Source: Streptomyces sp. Tu 3180
GTDB lineage: Bacteria; Actinomycetota; Actinomycetes; Streptomycetales; Streptomycetaceae
Length of the DNA: 64,000 bases
Assembly: GCF_009852415.1 (NCBI RefSeq)
Contig: NZ_WOXS01000002.1
Location: 4,504,001-4,568,000 of the forward strand
Reading direction: 5' to 3'
Positions 35,262 through 43,078 of this stretch are shown here, in pieces. How positions within the stretch are numbered: the stretch's first letter is position 1; each line of letters begins with the position of its first letter. The notes beneath the pieces were generated by a model. The model saw only the letters and a list, made by a program, of their open reading frames with translations. It ran no database searches and was not told the origin of the DNA. Made by a program: the position numbers and the translations under genes.

Positions 35262-36466
35262 GGAGGCCGGTGACGACCGGAGCGGTGATGCCGCCCGGTC
35301 TGCTCGACGGAGTGCGGCGGTGGCTGGCCGAGAGCGGGGCCGAGCCGACGCCCGCGCGGGTGGCGCAGGCGCTGCGGGAGCAGGGACGGGTGCTCGGGGA
35401 CGCCGAAGTGCTGGGGGCCGCCGAGCAGCTGCGTTCCGAGCTGGTCGGCAGCGGGCCGCTGGAACGGCTCCTCGCCGACGCGTCGGTGACGGACGTGCTG
35501 GTGTCCGCGCCGGACCGGGTCTGGGTGGACCGGGGCGGAGGGCTGGAGCTCACCGACGTCTCCTTCCCCGACGCGGTGGCCGTCCGGCGTCTCGCGCAGC
35601 GGCTGGCCGCCGTGGCCGGCCGGCGCCTGGACGACGCCCGGCCCTGGGTCGACGCGCGCCTGCCCGACGGGACACGGCTGCACGCGGTGCTGCCCCCGGT
35701 GGCCGTCGGGTGCGCCTGTCTGTCCCTGCGGGTGGTGCGGCCCCGCGCCTTCACGCTCGACGAGCTGGTGGCGGCCGGGACGGTGCCGCCGGGCGGGGAC
35801 CGCGTGCTGCGGGCGCTGCTGGACGCCCGGTTGTCGTTCCTCGTCAGCGGGGGTACCGGCAGCGGCAAGACGACCCTTCTGAGCGCCCTGCTGGGGCTGG
35901 TCGGGCCGGACGAGCGGATCGTGCTGGCCGAGGACTCGGCGGAACTGCGGCCCGACCACCCGCACGTCGTGCGCCTGGAGACCAGGCCCGCCAACCAGGA
36001 GGGCGCGGGGCTGGTCACCCTCGAGGACCTGGTGCGACAGGCGCTGCGGATGCGGCCGGACCGGCTGGTCGTGGGCGAGGTGCGCGGCTCGGAGGTGGTC
36101 CATCTGCTGGCCGCCCTCAACACGGGCCACGACGGCTCGGGGACGGTCCACGCCAACGCCGCCGCCGACGTACCGGCCCGGTTGGAGGCGCTCGGTACGG
36201 CGGCCGGGCTCGACCGGCTCGCGCTGCACAGCCAGCTGGCGGCCGCCCTCTCGGTGGTGCTGCACCTCGTGCGCGACCGGACCGGGCGGCGGCGGATCTC
36301 GGAGGTGCACGTGCTGGAACGGGACCCGTCGGGACTGGTGCGGACGGTGCCGGCGCTGCGGTGGGGCCCGGAGGCCTTCGCGCGCGAGCGGGGGTGGGAG
36401 CGGCTGCGGGGGCTGCTGCGGCTCACGGACCGCGGCGGGGGACTGCGAGAGGGGACCGGGGGATGA
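35258..36466 (+). CDS. TadA/CpaF-type secretion ATPase
   Basis: The 402-aa product is a type II/IV secretion ATPase of the TadA group: Walker A SGGTGSGKTT (Lys204), the Asp box region IVLAEDSAELRPDHPHVV, Walker B RLVVGEVRGSEVV and the His box TGHDGSGTVHAN. It would power assembly of Flp-type pili or a related secretion system from the cytoplasmic face. It is coupled by ATGA overlap at both ends in the seven-gene tad operon. Its TIGR family name (helicase/secretion neighborhood ATPase) reflects exactly this locus. Confidence 0.94.
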   Translation: MRRPVTTGAVMPPGLLDGVRRWLAESGAEPTPARVAQALREQGRVLGDAEVLGAAEQLRSELVGSGPLERLLADASVTDVLVSAPDRVWVDRGGGLELTDVSFPDAVAVRRLAQRLAAVAGRRLDDARPWVDARLPDGTRLHAVLPPVAVGCACLSLRVVRPRAFTLDELVAAGTVPPGGDRVLRALLDARLSFLVSGGTGSGKTTLLSALLGLVGPDERIVLAEDSAELRPDHPHVVRLETRPANQEGAGLVTLEDLVRQALRMRPDRLVVGEVRGSEVVHLLAALNTGHDGSGTVHANAAADVPARLEALGTAAGLDRLALHSQLAAALSVVLHLVRDRTGRRRISEVHVLERDPSGLVRTVPALRWGPEAFARERGWERLRGLLRLTDRGGGLREGTGG

Positions 36467-37395
36467 ACGGGGCGATCGGGACGGCGGTCGGGACGGCGGC
36501 CCGGATGACGGCCGGGACGGCCGGGACGACGACCGGGATGTCGGTGGGCGCGGCCGTGGCGTGTCTGGGGACCGCGGCCTGGCTGCTGGGCGGGGGGCGG
36601 GCCGGGGCCCGGCGGGCGCGGTTGCTGCTGGCCGACGGGGCGGCGGCCGGGAGCGGGCCACCGGGACGGCCCCGCGTGGCCCGCGAGTGGCGGCGGATCC
36701 GCGAGCGGTGGCACGCGGAGTGGTGGTCGCTGGCCGCCGGGGTCGTGCTGGCGGTGCTGGGCTCGTCGGTGCTGCCCGTCGTCGCGGGAGCGGCCGGGGT
36801 GCCCCTGCTGCGGCGGGTGCGGCTGGCCGCCCGGGAGCGCCGGGCGCGCGAGAGCCGTGGGGACGCGGTGATCGCGTTGTGCGGCGCGTTCGCCGGGGAG
36901 GTGCGTGCGGGGCGACAGCCGGGTGCGGCGCTCGTGTCGGCCGCGCGGGACTCCGGCGGGCTCGGTGACGCGCAGGCCGCCGTGCTGGCGGCGGCGCGCT
37001 TCGGCGGGGACGTTCCGGAGGCGCTCGCGGCGGCGGCGGGACGGCCGGGCGCCGAGGGACTGCGCGGACTCGCCGCGTGCTGGCGGGTGGCGGTGGACCA
37101 GGGGGCTGGGCTCGCGGACGGACTGGACCGGCTGGAAGCGGCACTGCGGGCCGAACGCGACCAGCGTGCCGACCTGCGCGCCCAGCTGGCCGGCGCCCGC
37201 GCCACGGCGGTGATGCTCGCCGCGCTCCCGGCGGTGGGGCTCGCGCTCGGCACCGCCCTCGGCGCCGACCCGCTGCACGTCCTGCTGCACACACCGTCGG
37301 GGCTGGGCTGTCTGGCGGCCGGCGGGGTGCTGGAGGGGCTGGGGCTGTGGTGGGTGCTGCGGATCGTGCGGGGTGCCGAGGAGGCGGCCGGGTGA
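36463..37395 (+). CDS. TadB-like inner-membrane platform protein
   Basis: The 310-aa product has hydrophobic helices near residues 25-45, 90-125, 245-270 and 278-300, with a type II secretion F-domain between (ALCGAFAGEVRAGRQPGAAL, then AAARFGGDVPEAL). This is the TadB half of the pilus platform, partnering TadC. The N terminus is an unusual Gly/Thr/Ala/Met repeat (GTAVGTAARMTAGTAGTTTG), so the true start could be one of the inner ATGs. Overlaps the previous stop (ATGA) and the next start (GTGA). Confidence 0.87.
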   Translation: MNGAIGTAVGTAARMTAGTAGTTTGMSVGAAVACLGTAAWLLGGGRAGARRARLLLADGAAAGSGPPGRPRVAREWRRIRERWHAEWWSLAAGVVLAVLGSSVLPVVAGAAGVPLLRRVRLAARERRARESRGDAVIALCGAFAGEVRAGRQPGAALVSAARDSGGLGDAQAAVLAAARFGGDVPEALAAAAGRPGAEGLRGLAACWRVAVDQGAGLADGLDRLEAALRAERDQRADLRAQLAGARATAVMLAALPAVGLALGTALGADPLHVLLHTPSGLGCLAAGGVLEGLGLWWVLRIVRGAEEAAG

Positions 37396-38189
37396 GCGGG
37401 GACGTCGTCCACAGGCTGGGGGCAGTGGTGGGGACGGTGTCGGCGCTGGTGTGGCTGGTGCGGTGGGGGGAGCGGACGCGGCGCGGGCGGAGGGCGCGGC
37501 GGCGACTGGCCGAGGTGCTGGCCCCGGAGCCCGCGGTGGCCGTCCCGCGTCTCAGGGTGCCGGACACCGCGCGGAACTGGCTGCCGCCCGTGTGCGTGGC
37601 GTGTGCCGGGTGGGCGCTGGTGGGCGGTCCCACCGGCGTCGCGGTGGGGTTGGTCGCCGCAGCCGGACTGCGGCGGTGGCGGCGCCGTCGGGCGGCGGAC
37701 GGCCCGCACACGCGCGAGCGGGAGCGCCTTGCGGCCGGGGCGGCGCGTCAACTGCCCCTCGCCGCCGACCTGCTGTCCGCCTGCATCGCGGCGGGCGCCG
37801 GCCCGGTGACGGCCGCGCGGGCCGTCGGAGACACCTTGGGCGGACCGGTCGGAGAGGCGCTGGCACGGGGCGCGGCGGAGGTGCGGCTCGGTGGAGAACC
37901 GGGTGCGGCGTGGCAGCGGCTGGCCGCGCTGCCGGGTGCCGCGGCCCTGGCCCGGCTGCTGGAACGGGCCGACGTGTCCGGGCTCCCCCTGTCCGGCCCC
38001 GTGGCCCGGCTCGCCGCCGGGGCCCGCGCGGAGTGGGCCCGCGCGGCGACGGCACGGGCCCGGCGGGCGGCCGTCATGGTCAGCGCGCCGGTGGGGCTGT
38101 GCTTCCTGCCCGCGTTCGTCGCGGTCGGCGTGCTGCCCGTGGTGATCGGGCTCGCGGGCGGGGTGCTGGGAGGGGGCGGTGGTGACTGA
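37392..38189 (+). CDS. TadC-like inner-membrane platform protein
   Basis: The 265-aa product starts at GTG within the previous stop. It has membrane segments at about 8-24, 66-95 and 230-260 and an F-domain core: RQLPLAADLLSACIAAGAGP, VGDTLGGPVGEAL, and AWQRLAALPG. This matches the second platform protein of Tad systems. A 93-bp gap follows before the pilin-like gene, the only real gap in the operon, where a separate promoter could sit (a GTGTTCCAACAC palindrome lies at about 38252). Confidence 0.87.
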   Translation: MSGDVVHRLGAVVGTVSALVWLVRWGERTRRGRRARRRLAEVLAPEPAVAVPRLRVPDTARNWLPPVCVACAGWALVGGPTGVAVGLVAAAGLRRWRRRRAADGPHTRERERLAAGAARQLPLAADLLSACIAAGAGPVTAARAVGDTLGGPVGEALARGAAEVRLGGEPGAAWQRLAALPGAAALARLLERADVSGLPLSGPVARLAAGARAEWARAATARARRAAVMVSAPVGLCFLPAFVAVGVLPVVIGLAGGVLGGGGGD

Positions 38190-38282
38190 CGGGCGGTGAC
38201 CTGGCGGGCGGCCGACGAGCGGGCCGCACGGACGAGTGGTGTTTCACGCGGTGTTCCAACACGACCTTTTCAGGGAGTCGAG

Positions 38283-38492
38283 ATGTATCAGGCGGTACGG
38301 GCACGGCTGCGTGCCCTGGTGTGCAGGGTGCGTGCGGTGCGGAGGGACGCGGGAATGGTGACCTCCGAGTACGCGATGGGGATCGTGGCGGCGGTGGCGT
38401 TCGCCGTGGTGCTCTACAAAGTGGTCACCAGCGGGCCGGTCGGCACGGCGCTGCGCAACATCGTGCAGCAGGCGCTCGATGGCCGGATGTGA
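38283..38492 (+). CDS. DUF4244 protein, Flp pilin-like
   Basis: The 69-aa product has a basic N terminus followed by DAGMVTSEYAMGIVAAVAFA and one hydrophobic helix. The G-MVTSEYA pattern recalls the class IVb prepilin cleavage site (Gly before Met, Glu five residues on), so it may be processed and assembled as a Flp-type fibre subunit. ATG 38283 follows CAGGGAG. It lies in the position of the major pilin in Tad loci. No prepilin peptidase gene is present in the window. Confidence 0.87.
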   Translation: MYQAVRARLRALVCRVRAVRRDAGMVTSEYAMGIVAAVAFAVVLYKVVTSGPVGTALRNIVQQALDGRM

Positions 38493-38844
38493 GCGGGGCC
38501 GCGACCGGGGGTTCGTGACGGCGGAGTCGGCCGTGGTGCTGCCCGTGCTGGTGATGTTCGCGACGGCGCTGGTCTACGGGCTGCTGGTGGTGGTGGCACA
38601 GATCCGGTGCGTGGACGCGGCACGCACGGGCGCTCGCGCGGCGGCCCGGCAGGACGCGCCCGCAGCGGTCGTCGAGGTGACCCGCGGGGCGGCACCGTCC
38701 GGCGCGCGGGTCACGGTGAGCCGGGAGGCCGGGCACGTCCGGGTGGTCGTCGTGGCCAGGCCCCCGCTGCTGGACGGGCTTCCCTTCGACGTACGGGAGG
38801 AGGCCGTGGCGGCGGTGGAGGAGACGGCGGGGGAGGAGGCGTGA
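38479..38844 (+). CDS. TadE-like pseudopilin
   Basis: The 121-aa product has RGFVTAESAVVLPVLVMFAT, the TadE motif with Glu after the processing site and a single N-terminal membrane helix, then an extracytoplasmic domain with one cysteine. ATG 38479 lies 14 bp inside the DUF4244 gene; overlapping genes are normal in this operon. TadE-like proteins are minor pilins or assembly factors. The stop overlaps the next GTG. Confidence 0.87.
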   Translation: MAGCERGRDRGFVTAESAVVLPVLVMFATALVYGLLVVVAQIRCVDAARTGARAAARQDAPAAVVEVTRGAAPSGARVTVSREAGHVRVVVVARPPLLDGLPFDVREEAVAAVEETAGEEA

Positions 38845-39368
38845 GGCCCGGGCACCGGGTGCGAAGGCCCGGGGCCGGCCGGTGCCCCGGCCGGAGGCCC
38901 CGGTGCGACCGGCGCGGGCGCGCCCGCGCCGGTCGCGGGCCCGGTACGTACCTCGATCACCGGTCCGGGCGGGGCTCCGGCCGGGATTTCGCCGGCCGGG
39001 GTTCCGCCGACCGGGGTTCCGCGACCGTCTGGAGCGTCGGGGCGATCGCCGTGCTGTGTGCCGTCTTCGGTGTCGTCCTGGCCCTCGGGCACGCGGTGGT
39101 GGTCCGGCACCGCGCCGCTGGTGGCGCGGACCTCGCGGCGCTCGCGGCGGCGGACCACTGGACGCGGGGCGGTACGGCCGCCTGCGCCCGGGCGGACCGG
39201 GTGGCCCGGGAGCAGGGCACGCGGCTCGTGCGGTGCGTGGTCGTCGGCGAGGTCTCGGACGTGTCGGTGGCGGCGGGCCGGGGTCCGTTCACCGCCGAGA
39301 TCAGGGCGCGGGCGGGGCCTCCGCCTCCGCCGGCCCCCGGGCCGGCGCCCCCTCCAGCAGCACCGTGA
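38841..39368 (+). CDS. Rv3654c-like TadE-family protein, last gene of the Tad operon
   Basis: The 175-aa product begins at GTG 38841 (GTGA overlap). An Arg/Gly-rich N terminus of about 55 residues precedes DRGSATVWSVGAIAVLCAVF and one membrane helix, then AAGGADLAALAAADHW and a short Cys-containing domain. That matches the helicase/secretion neighbourhood TadE-like family (Rv3654c type). The end is Pro-rich. Its last 68 bp overlap the 3' end of the helicase gene on the opposite strand, so both C termini are encoded by the same DNA. Confidence 0.82.
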   Translation: MRPGHRVRRPGAGRCPGRRPRCDRRGRARAGRGPGTYLDHRSGRGSGRDFAGRGSADRGSATVWSVGAIAVLCAVFGVVLALGHAVVVRHRAAGGADLAALAAADHWTRGGTAACARADRVAREQGTRLVRCVVVGEVSDVSVAAGRGPFTAEIRARAGPPPPPAPGPAPPPAAP

Positions 39369-41787
39369 GCAGCCGTACCGCGCCCCGTTTGTGCAAGGGG
39401 TCGTTGCCGTTGCCGCACTTGGGGGACTGGATGCAGGACGGGCAGCCGGCCTCGCACTCGCAGGAGGCGATGGCCTGACGGGTGGCGGTGAGCCAGGCGC
39501 GGGCGGTGTGGAAGGCGCGTTCCGCGAAGCCCGCACCGCCCGGATGGCCGTCGTAGACGAAGACGGTGGGCAGCAGGGTGTCGGGGTGGAGGGGGACCGA
39601 GACGCCGCCGATGTCCCAGCGGTCGCAGGTGGCGAAGAGCGGCAGCATGCCGATCGACGCGTGCTCGGCGGCGTGCAGGGCGCCGCCGAGGATCTCCGGA
39701 CCGATCCGGGCCCGGTCCAGCTGGTCCTCGGTGACCGTCCACCACACCGCGCGGGTGCGCAGCGTACGAGGAGGGAGGTCGAGTTTCGTCTCGCCCAGCA
39801 CTTCGCCCGTGATCACACGCCGGCGCAGGAAGGAGACCACTTGGTTGGTGACCTCGACGGAGCCGTAGCACAGGCGGCCGTCGCCCCACGGGATCTCGGT
39901 GTCCGTCTCCAGCACGGAGATCGACGTCGTGTCCCGGGCGACCGTCGTGTACGTCGGGTTCGCCTGCTCGACCAGGGCGACGGAGTCCTCCAGGTCGAGG
40001 GACCGGACGAGATAGGTGCGGCCCTGGTGCAGGTGGACCGCGCCCTCGTGGACGCTCGTGTGGGCGGCGCTCGCGTCGACCGTGCCGAGCAGCCGGCCGG
40101 TGCCGGCCTCGACGACCTGGACCGGCCGGCCGGCCTCCCCGCGGATGTCGGTGAGGTCGGCGGCCCGCTCCCGGCGGGTCCAGTGCCAGGCCCTGGTCCG
40201 GCGGCGGAGCAGCTTCGCGGCCTCCAGCTGCGGGAGGATCCCCGCGGCGGCGGGCCCGAACAGACCGAGGTCCTCGTCCGTCAGGGGCAGTTCCTCGGCC
40301 GCCGCGCACAGGTGCGGGGCGAGCACGTAGGGGTTGTCGGGGTCGAGGACGGTGGACTCCACCGGCTGGTCGAACAGGGCCTCGGGATGGTGGACGAGGA
40401 AGGTGTCCAGCGGGTCGTCGCGGGCGACCAGGACGGCGAGGGCGCCCTGCCCGGACCGCCCCGCGCGGCCGGCCTGCTGCCACAGGGAGGCCCGGGTGCC
40501 CGGGTACCCGGCGATCACCACGGCGTCCAGACCGGAGACGTCCACGCCGAGCTCCAGCGCGTTGGTCGCGGCCAGACCGAGGAGCTCGCCGGAGTGCAGG
40601 GCCCGTTCCAGGGCGCGGCGCTCCTCGGGGAGGTAGCCGCCCCGGTACGCGGCGACCCGCCGGGCCAGTGAGCGGTCGACCTCGGCGAGGCGTTCCTGGG
40701 CGATCACGGAGATCAGTTCGGCGCCGCGCCGGGAGCGCACGAAGGTGACCGAGCGGACGCCCTGCACGGTGAGGTCGGTCAGCAGGTCGGCGGCCTCGGC
40801 GGTGGCGGTGCGGCGGACGGGTGCGCCCTTCTCGCCGTGCAGCTCGGTCAGGGGCGGCTCCCAGAGGGCGAACACCAGTTCACCGCGCGGTGAGGCGTCG
40901 TCGGCGACCTCGACCACCGGCAGGCCGGTGAGGCGGCGGGCGGCGACCGCCGGCTCGGCGGCGGTCGCGGAGGCCAGCAGGAACACCGGCGAGGACCCGT
41001 AGCGGGCGCACAGGCGCCGCAGCCGGCGCAGCACCTGGGCGACGTGCGAGCCGAAGACGCCCCGGTAGGTGTGGCACTCGTCGACGACGACGTACTTCAG
41101 CGCCTTGAGGAAGGAGGACCAGCGGGGGTGGGACGGCAGGATGCCCCGGTGCAGCATGTCCGGGTTGGTCAGCACGTAGTTGGCGTACTGACGGATCCAC
41201 TCGCGTTCCTCGAACGGCGTGTCGCCGTCGTGGACGGCCGCGCGCACCGAATGGCCCAGAGGTTGTGAAAGTTCCTTCACGGACCGGCACTGGTCCGCCG
41301 CGAGGGCCTTGGTGGGGGCGAGGTAGAGGGCTGTCGCGCCGCGGCCGTTCGGGGCCTCGGCGCCGTCCAGGAGCGTCGACAGGACGGGCGTGAGGTACGC
41401 CAGGGACTTGCCGGAGGCCGTGCCGGTGGCGACCACCACCGACTCGCCGTCCAGGGCGTGCTCGGCGGCACGCGCCTGGTGGGCCCAGGGATGGTCGATG
41501 CCGGCGGCCTGCACGGCGGCGACGACCTCCGCGCGGATCCGGTCCGGCCAGACGGCATGGCGACCCGCGCGCGGGGGCAAGTGCTCCGTATGAGTGATGC
41601 GCGAAGCCCGGCTCGGTCCGGACGCGAGCCGGTCCAGGACCGTGCCCGGTGCGGTGCCGGGAGCGGTGTCCGTCGGGGGTCGATCGGATCGGTGATTCTT
41701 GGCCATCGGCACCGAGTGTGTCACTGGCGTGACGGACAATGGGGCCAAGGCGTCGTGCACGCCTGCCGGTAAGTGATTGAATGCCAT
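39301..41787 (-). CDS. DEAD/DEAH-box helicase with Cys-rich C terminus (MrfA/YprA-like)
   Basis: The 828-aa product has Walker A ATGTASGKSLAY, a DECH box (VVVDECHTY), SATAAEP, and helicase-C motifs ATNALELGVDVSGLDAV and QQAGRAGRSGQ. The C-terminal region has a four-cysteine cluster, CECEAGCPSC, as in DUF1998 proteins. This layout is that of B. subtilis MrfA, a helicase for mitomycin-lesion repair. ATG 41787 is chosen from the MAFNHLPAG start that I recall in relatives; ATG 41706 is the main alternative. It lies between the Tad operon and bldG, divergent from bldG by 79 bp, and overlaps the last Tad gene tail to tail. Confidence 0.91.
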   Translation of the reverse strand: MAFNHLPAGVHDALAPLSVTPVTHSVPMAKNHRSDRPPTDTAPGTAPGTVLDRLASGPSRASRITHTEHLPPRAGRHAVWPDRIRAEVVAAVQAAGIDHPWAHQARAAEHALDGESVVVATGTASGKSLAYLTPVLSTLLDGAEAPNGRGATALYLAPTKALAADQCRSVKELSQPLGHSVRAAVHDGDTPFEEREWIRQYANYVLTNPDMLHRGILPSHPRWSSFLKALKYVVVDECHTYRGVFGSHVAQVLRRLRRLCARYGSSPVFLLASATAAEPAVAARRLTGLPVVEVADDASPRGELVFALWEPPLTELHGEKGAPVRRTATAEAADLLTDLTVQGVRSVTFVRSRRGAELISVIAQERLAEVDRSLARRVAAYRGGYLPEERRALERALHSGELLGLAATNALELGVDVSGLDAVVIAGYPGTRASLWQQAGRAGRSGQGALAVLVARDDPLDTFLVHHPEALFDQPVESTVLDPDNPYVLAPHLCAAAEELPLTDEDLGLFGPAAAGILPQLEAAKLLRRRTRAWHWTRRERAADLTDIRGEAGRPVQVVEAGTGRLLGTVDASAAHTSVHEGAVHLHQGRTYLVRSLDLEDSVALVEQANPTYTTVARDTTSISVLETDTEIPWGDGRLCYGSVEVTNQVVSFLRRRVITGEVLGETKLDLPPRTLRTRAVWWTVTEDQLDRARIGPEILGGALHAAEHASIGMLPLFATCDRWDIGGVSVPLHPDTLLPTVFVYDGHPGGAGFAERAFHTARAWLTATRQAIASCECEAGCPSCIQSPKCGNGNDPLHKRGAVRLLTVLLEGAPARGPAEAEAPPAP

Positions 41788-41866
41788 CGCGGCTGGCGAA
41801 CCGTCCCGGGGGCTGAGCCGAGATGCCCCGAGGGCGACCGCTCGATAGCTAGGTGCTGGAGGATCC

Positions 41867-42208
41867 GTGGACCTGTCCCTGTCGACCGAGACCATGGGCG
41901 ATCGCACGATCGTCAGGGTCGGTGGCGAAATCGACGTATATACCGCGCCCAAGCTGCGCGAGCAGCTGGTCGAGCTGGTGAACGACGGCAGTTTCCACCT
42001 TGTCGTCGACATGGAGGGTGTGGACTTCCTCGACTCCACCGGACTCGGCGTGCTGGTCGGCGGCCTGAAGCGCGTCCGTGCCCATGAGGGCTCGCTGCGC
42101 CTGGTCTGCAACCAGGAGCGCATTCTCAAGATCTTCCGTATCACCGGCCTCACCAAGGTGTTCCCGATCCACACCTCGGTCGAGGAAGCGGTGGCGGCCA
42201 CCGACTGA
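41867..42208 (+). CDS. bldG: BldG, anti-sigma factor antagonist
   Basis: The 113-aa product is a STAS-domain anti-anti-sigma factor with VRVGGEIDVYTAPKLREQL and FLDSTGLGVLVGG; Ser57 in DST is the phosphorylation site. The length and sequence match my memory of S. coelicolor BldG, needed for aerial growth and antibiotic production. GTG 41867 follows CTGGAGGA. The anti-sigma partner gene lies 111 nt downstream. Phosphorylated and free forms exchange partners among anti-sigma factors to release sigma factors such as SigH. Confidence 0.96.
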   Translation: MDLSLSTETMGDRTIVRVGGEIDVYTAPKLREQLVELVNDGSFHLVVDMEGVDFLDSTGLGVLVGGLKRVRAHEGSLRLVCNQERILKIFRITGLTKVFPIHTSVEEAVAATD

Positions 42209-42319
42209 CCTGCGCTCCCGGGCCGGTGCGCCCGGGCGGCAGAAGTGAAGCACGAGGGGGACCGGGCTCTTCGGCGGCCCGGCCCCTCCACAGCACGCCT
42301 GTAGTTGCGAGGGGGATGC

Positions 42320-42757
42320 ATGGCCACCGTTGAGCTCCGCTTCAGCGCGCTGCCCGAGCACGTGAGGACCGCCCGGCTGGTGGCGGCGGCGGTGGCGCGC
42401 AGGGCCGGAGTGGACGAGGCCGTCCTCGACGAGGTCAGACTCGCAGTCGGCGAGGCGTGCACACGGGCCGTGGGACTGCACCAGAACGGCGGAATCTCGG
42501 CACCCGTGAAGGTGCTGCTGATCGAGGAGGAGAAGCAGTTCTCCATCGAGGTCGGTGACGAGGCGCCCCACGCGGCCCCCGGCGGGAGCGTGCCCGGTGA
42601 CGGGTCCGGCGACGCCGACGTCGAGACCGAGGAGGACGAGATGGGCCTCGCGGTCATCAGCGGTCTCGTCGACGACGTCGAGGTGAGCGCCGGGAAGCAC
42701 GGCGGGTCGATCCGCATGAGGTGGCCCACCGCGCCGCCGGTCACCTTCCCCGCCTGA
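42320..42757 (+). CDS. Anti-sigma factor, serine-kinase type (BldG partner)
   Basis: The 145-aa product is a small HATPase (RsbW/SpoIIAB-like) protein: RLVAAAVARRAGVDEAVLDE, VRLAVGEACTRAV (N box with the catalytic Glu) and a late DEMGLAVISGLVDDVEV (G box). Between them a Gly/Asp/Glu-rich acidic loop (about 85-105) replaces part of the ATP lid, a feature of this Streptomyces type. It should bind sigma factors and phosphorylate or bind BldG. GAGGGGG precedes ATG 42320. A T-poor hairpin ends the unit. Confidence 0.9.
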   Translation: MATVELRFSALPEHVRTARLVAAAVARRAGVDEAVLDEVRLAVGEACTRAVGLHQNGGISAPVKVLLIEEEKQFSIEVGDEAPHAAPGGSVPGDGSGDADVETEEDEMGLAVISGLVDDVEVSAGKHGGSIRMRWPTAPPVTFPA

Positions 42758-42790
42758 GCCGGCTCGCCCGGACGGCGACCCTTTCGGACC

Positions 42791-42813
42791 AAGGGCCCCC
42801 TCGTGGGGCCCTT
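42791..42813 (+). terminator. Hairpin after the BldG-partner gene
   Basis: AAGGGCCCC pairs with GGGGCCCTT around a 5-nt loop, 33 nt past the stop at 42757. Confidence 0.75.
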
Positions 42814-42860
42814 CGTCATGTGCGGCCGTCAGGACCCGCGCTTACAGTGGTCTCGTGCGG

Positions 42861-42917
42861 TTGATCGCGTGAATTCATTCACGATCAATTGCGCCGTGGA
42901 AGTGCGATCACGTGAAT
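42861..42917. promoter_or_regulatory. Repeated GATC(g/a)CGTGAAT motif in the hppA promoter region
   Basis: GATCGCGTGAAT (42863-42874) and GATCACGTGAAT (42906-42917) are direct repeats 43 bp apart. Between them ATTCACGATC (42877-42886) is an inverted copy, making a near-palindrome TTGATC..GTGAAT-TC-ATTCAC-GATCAA. The site is 160-220 bp before hppA and looks like an operator. Confidence 0.5.
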
Positions 42918-43078
42918 GCGTCAAAAGCATTACCGATTTCGGGCCCTGGCCGCCCGGCGATCACCGGGTGATGAGCGCGTGCAGGCCATTTACATTTCAC
43001 GTGTACTGTTTTGATCAGGTTCCGGTACCTACAATCCCGTCCACATCTTGAGCTCAGCCCAAGCGTCAAGGAGGACGA

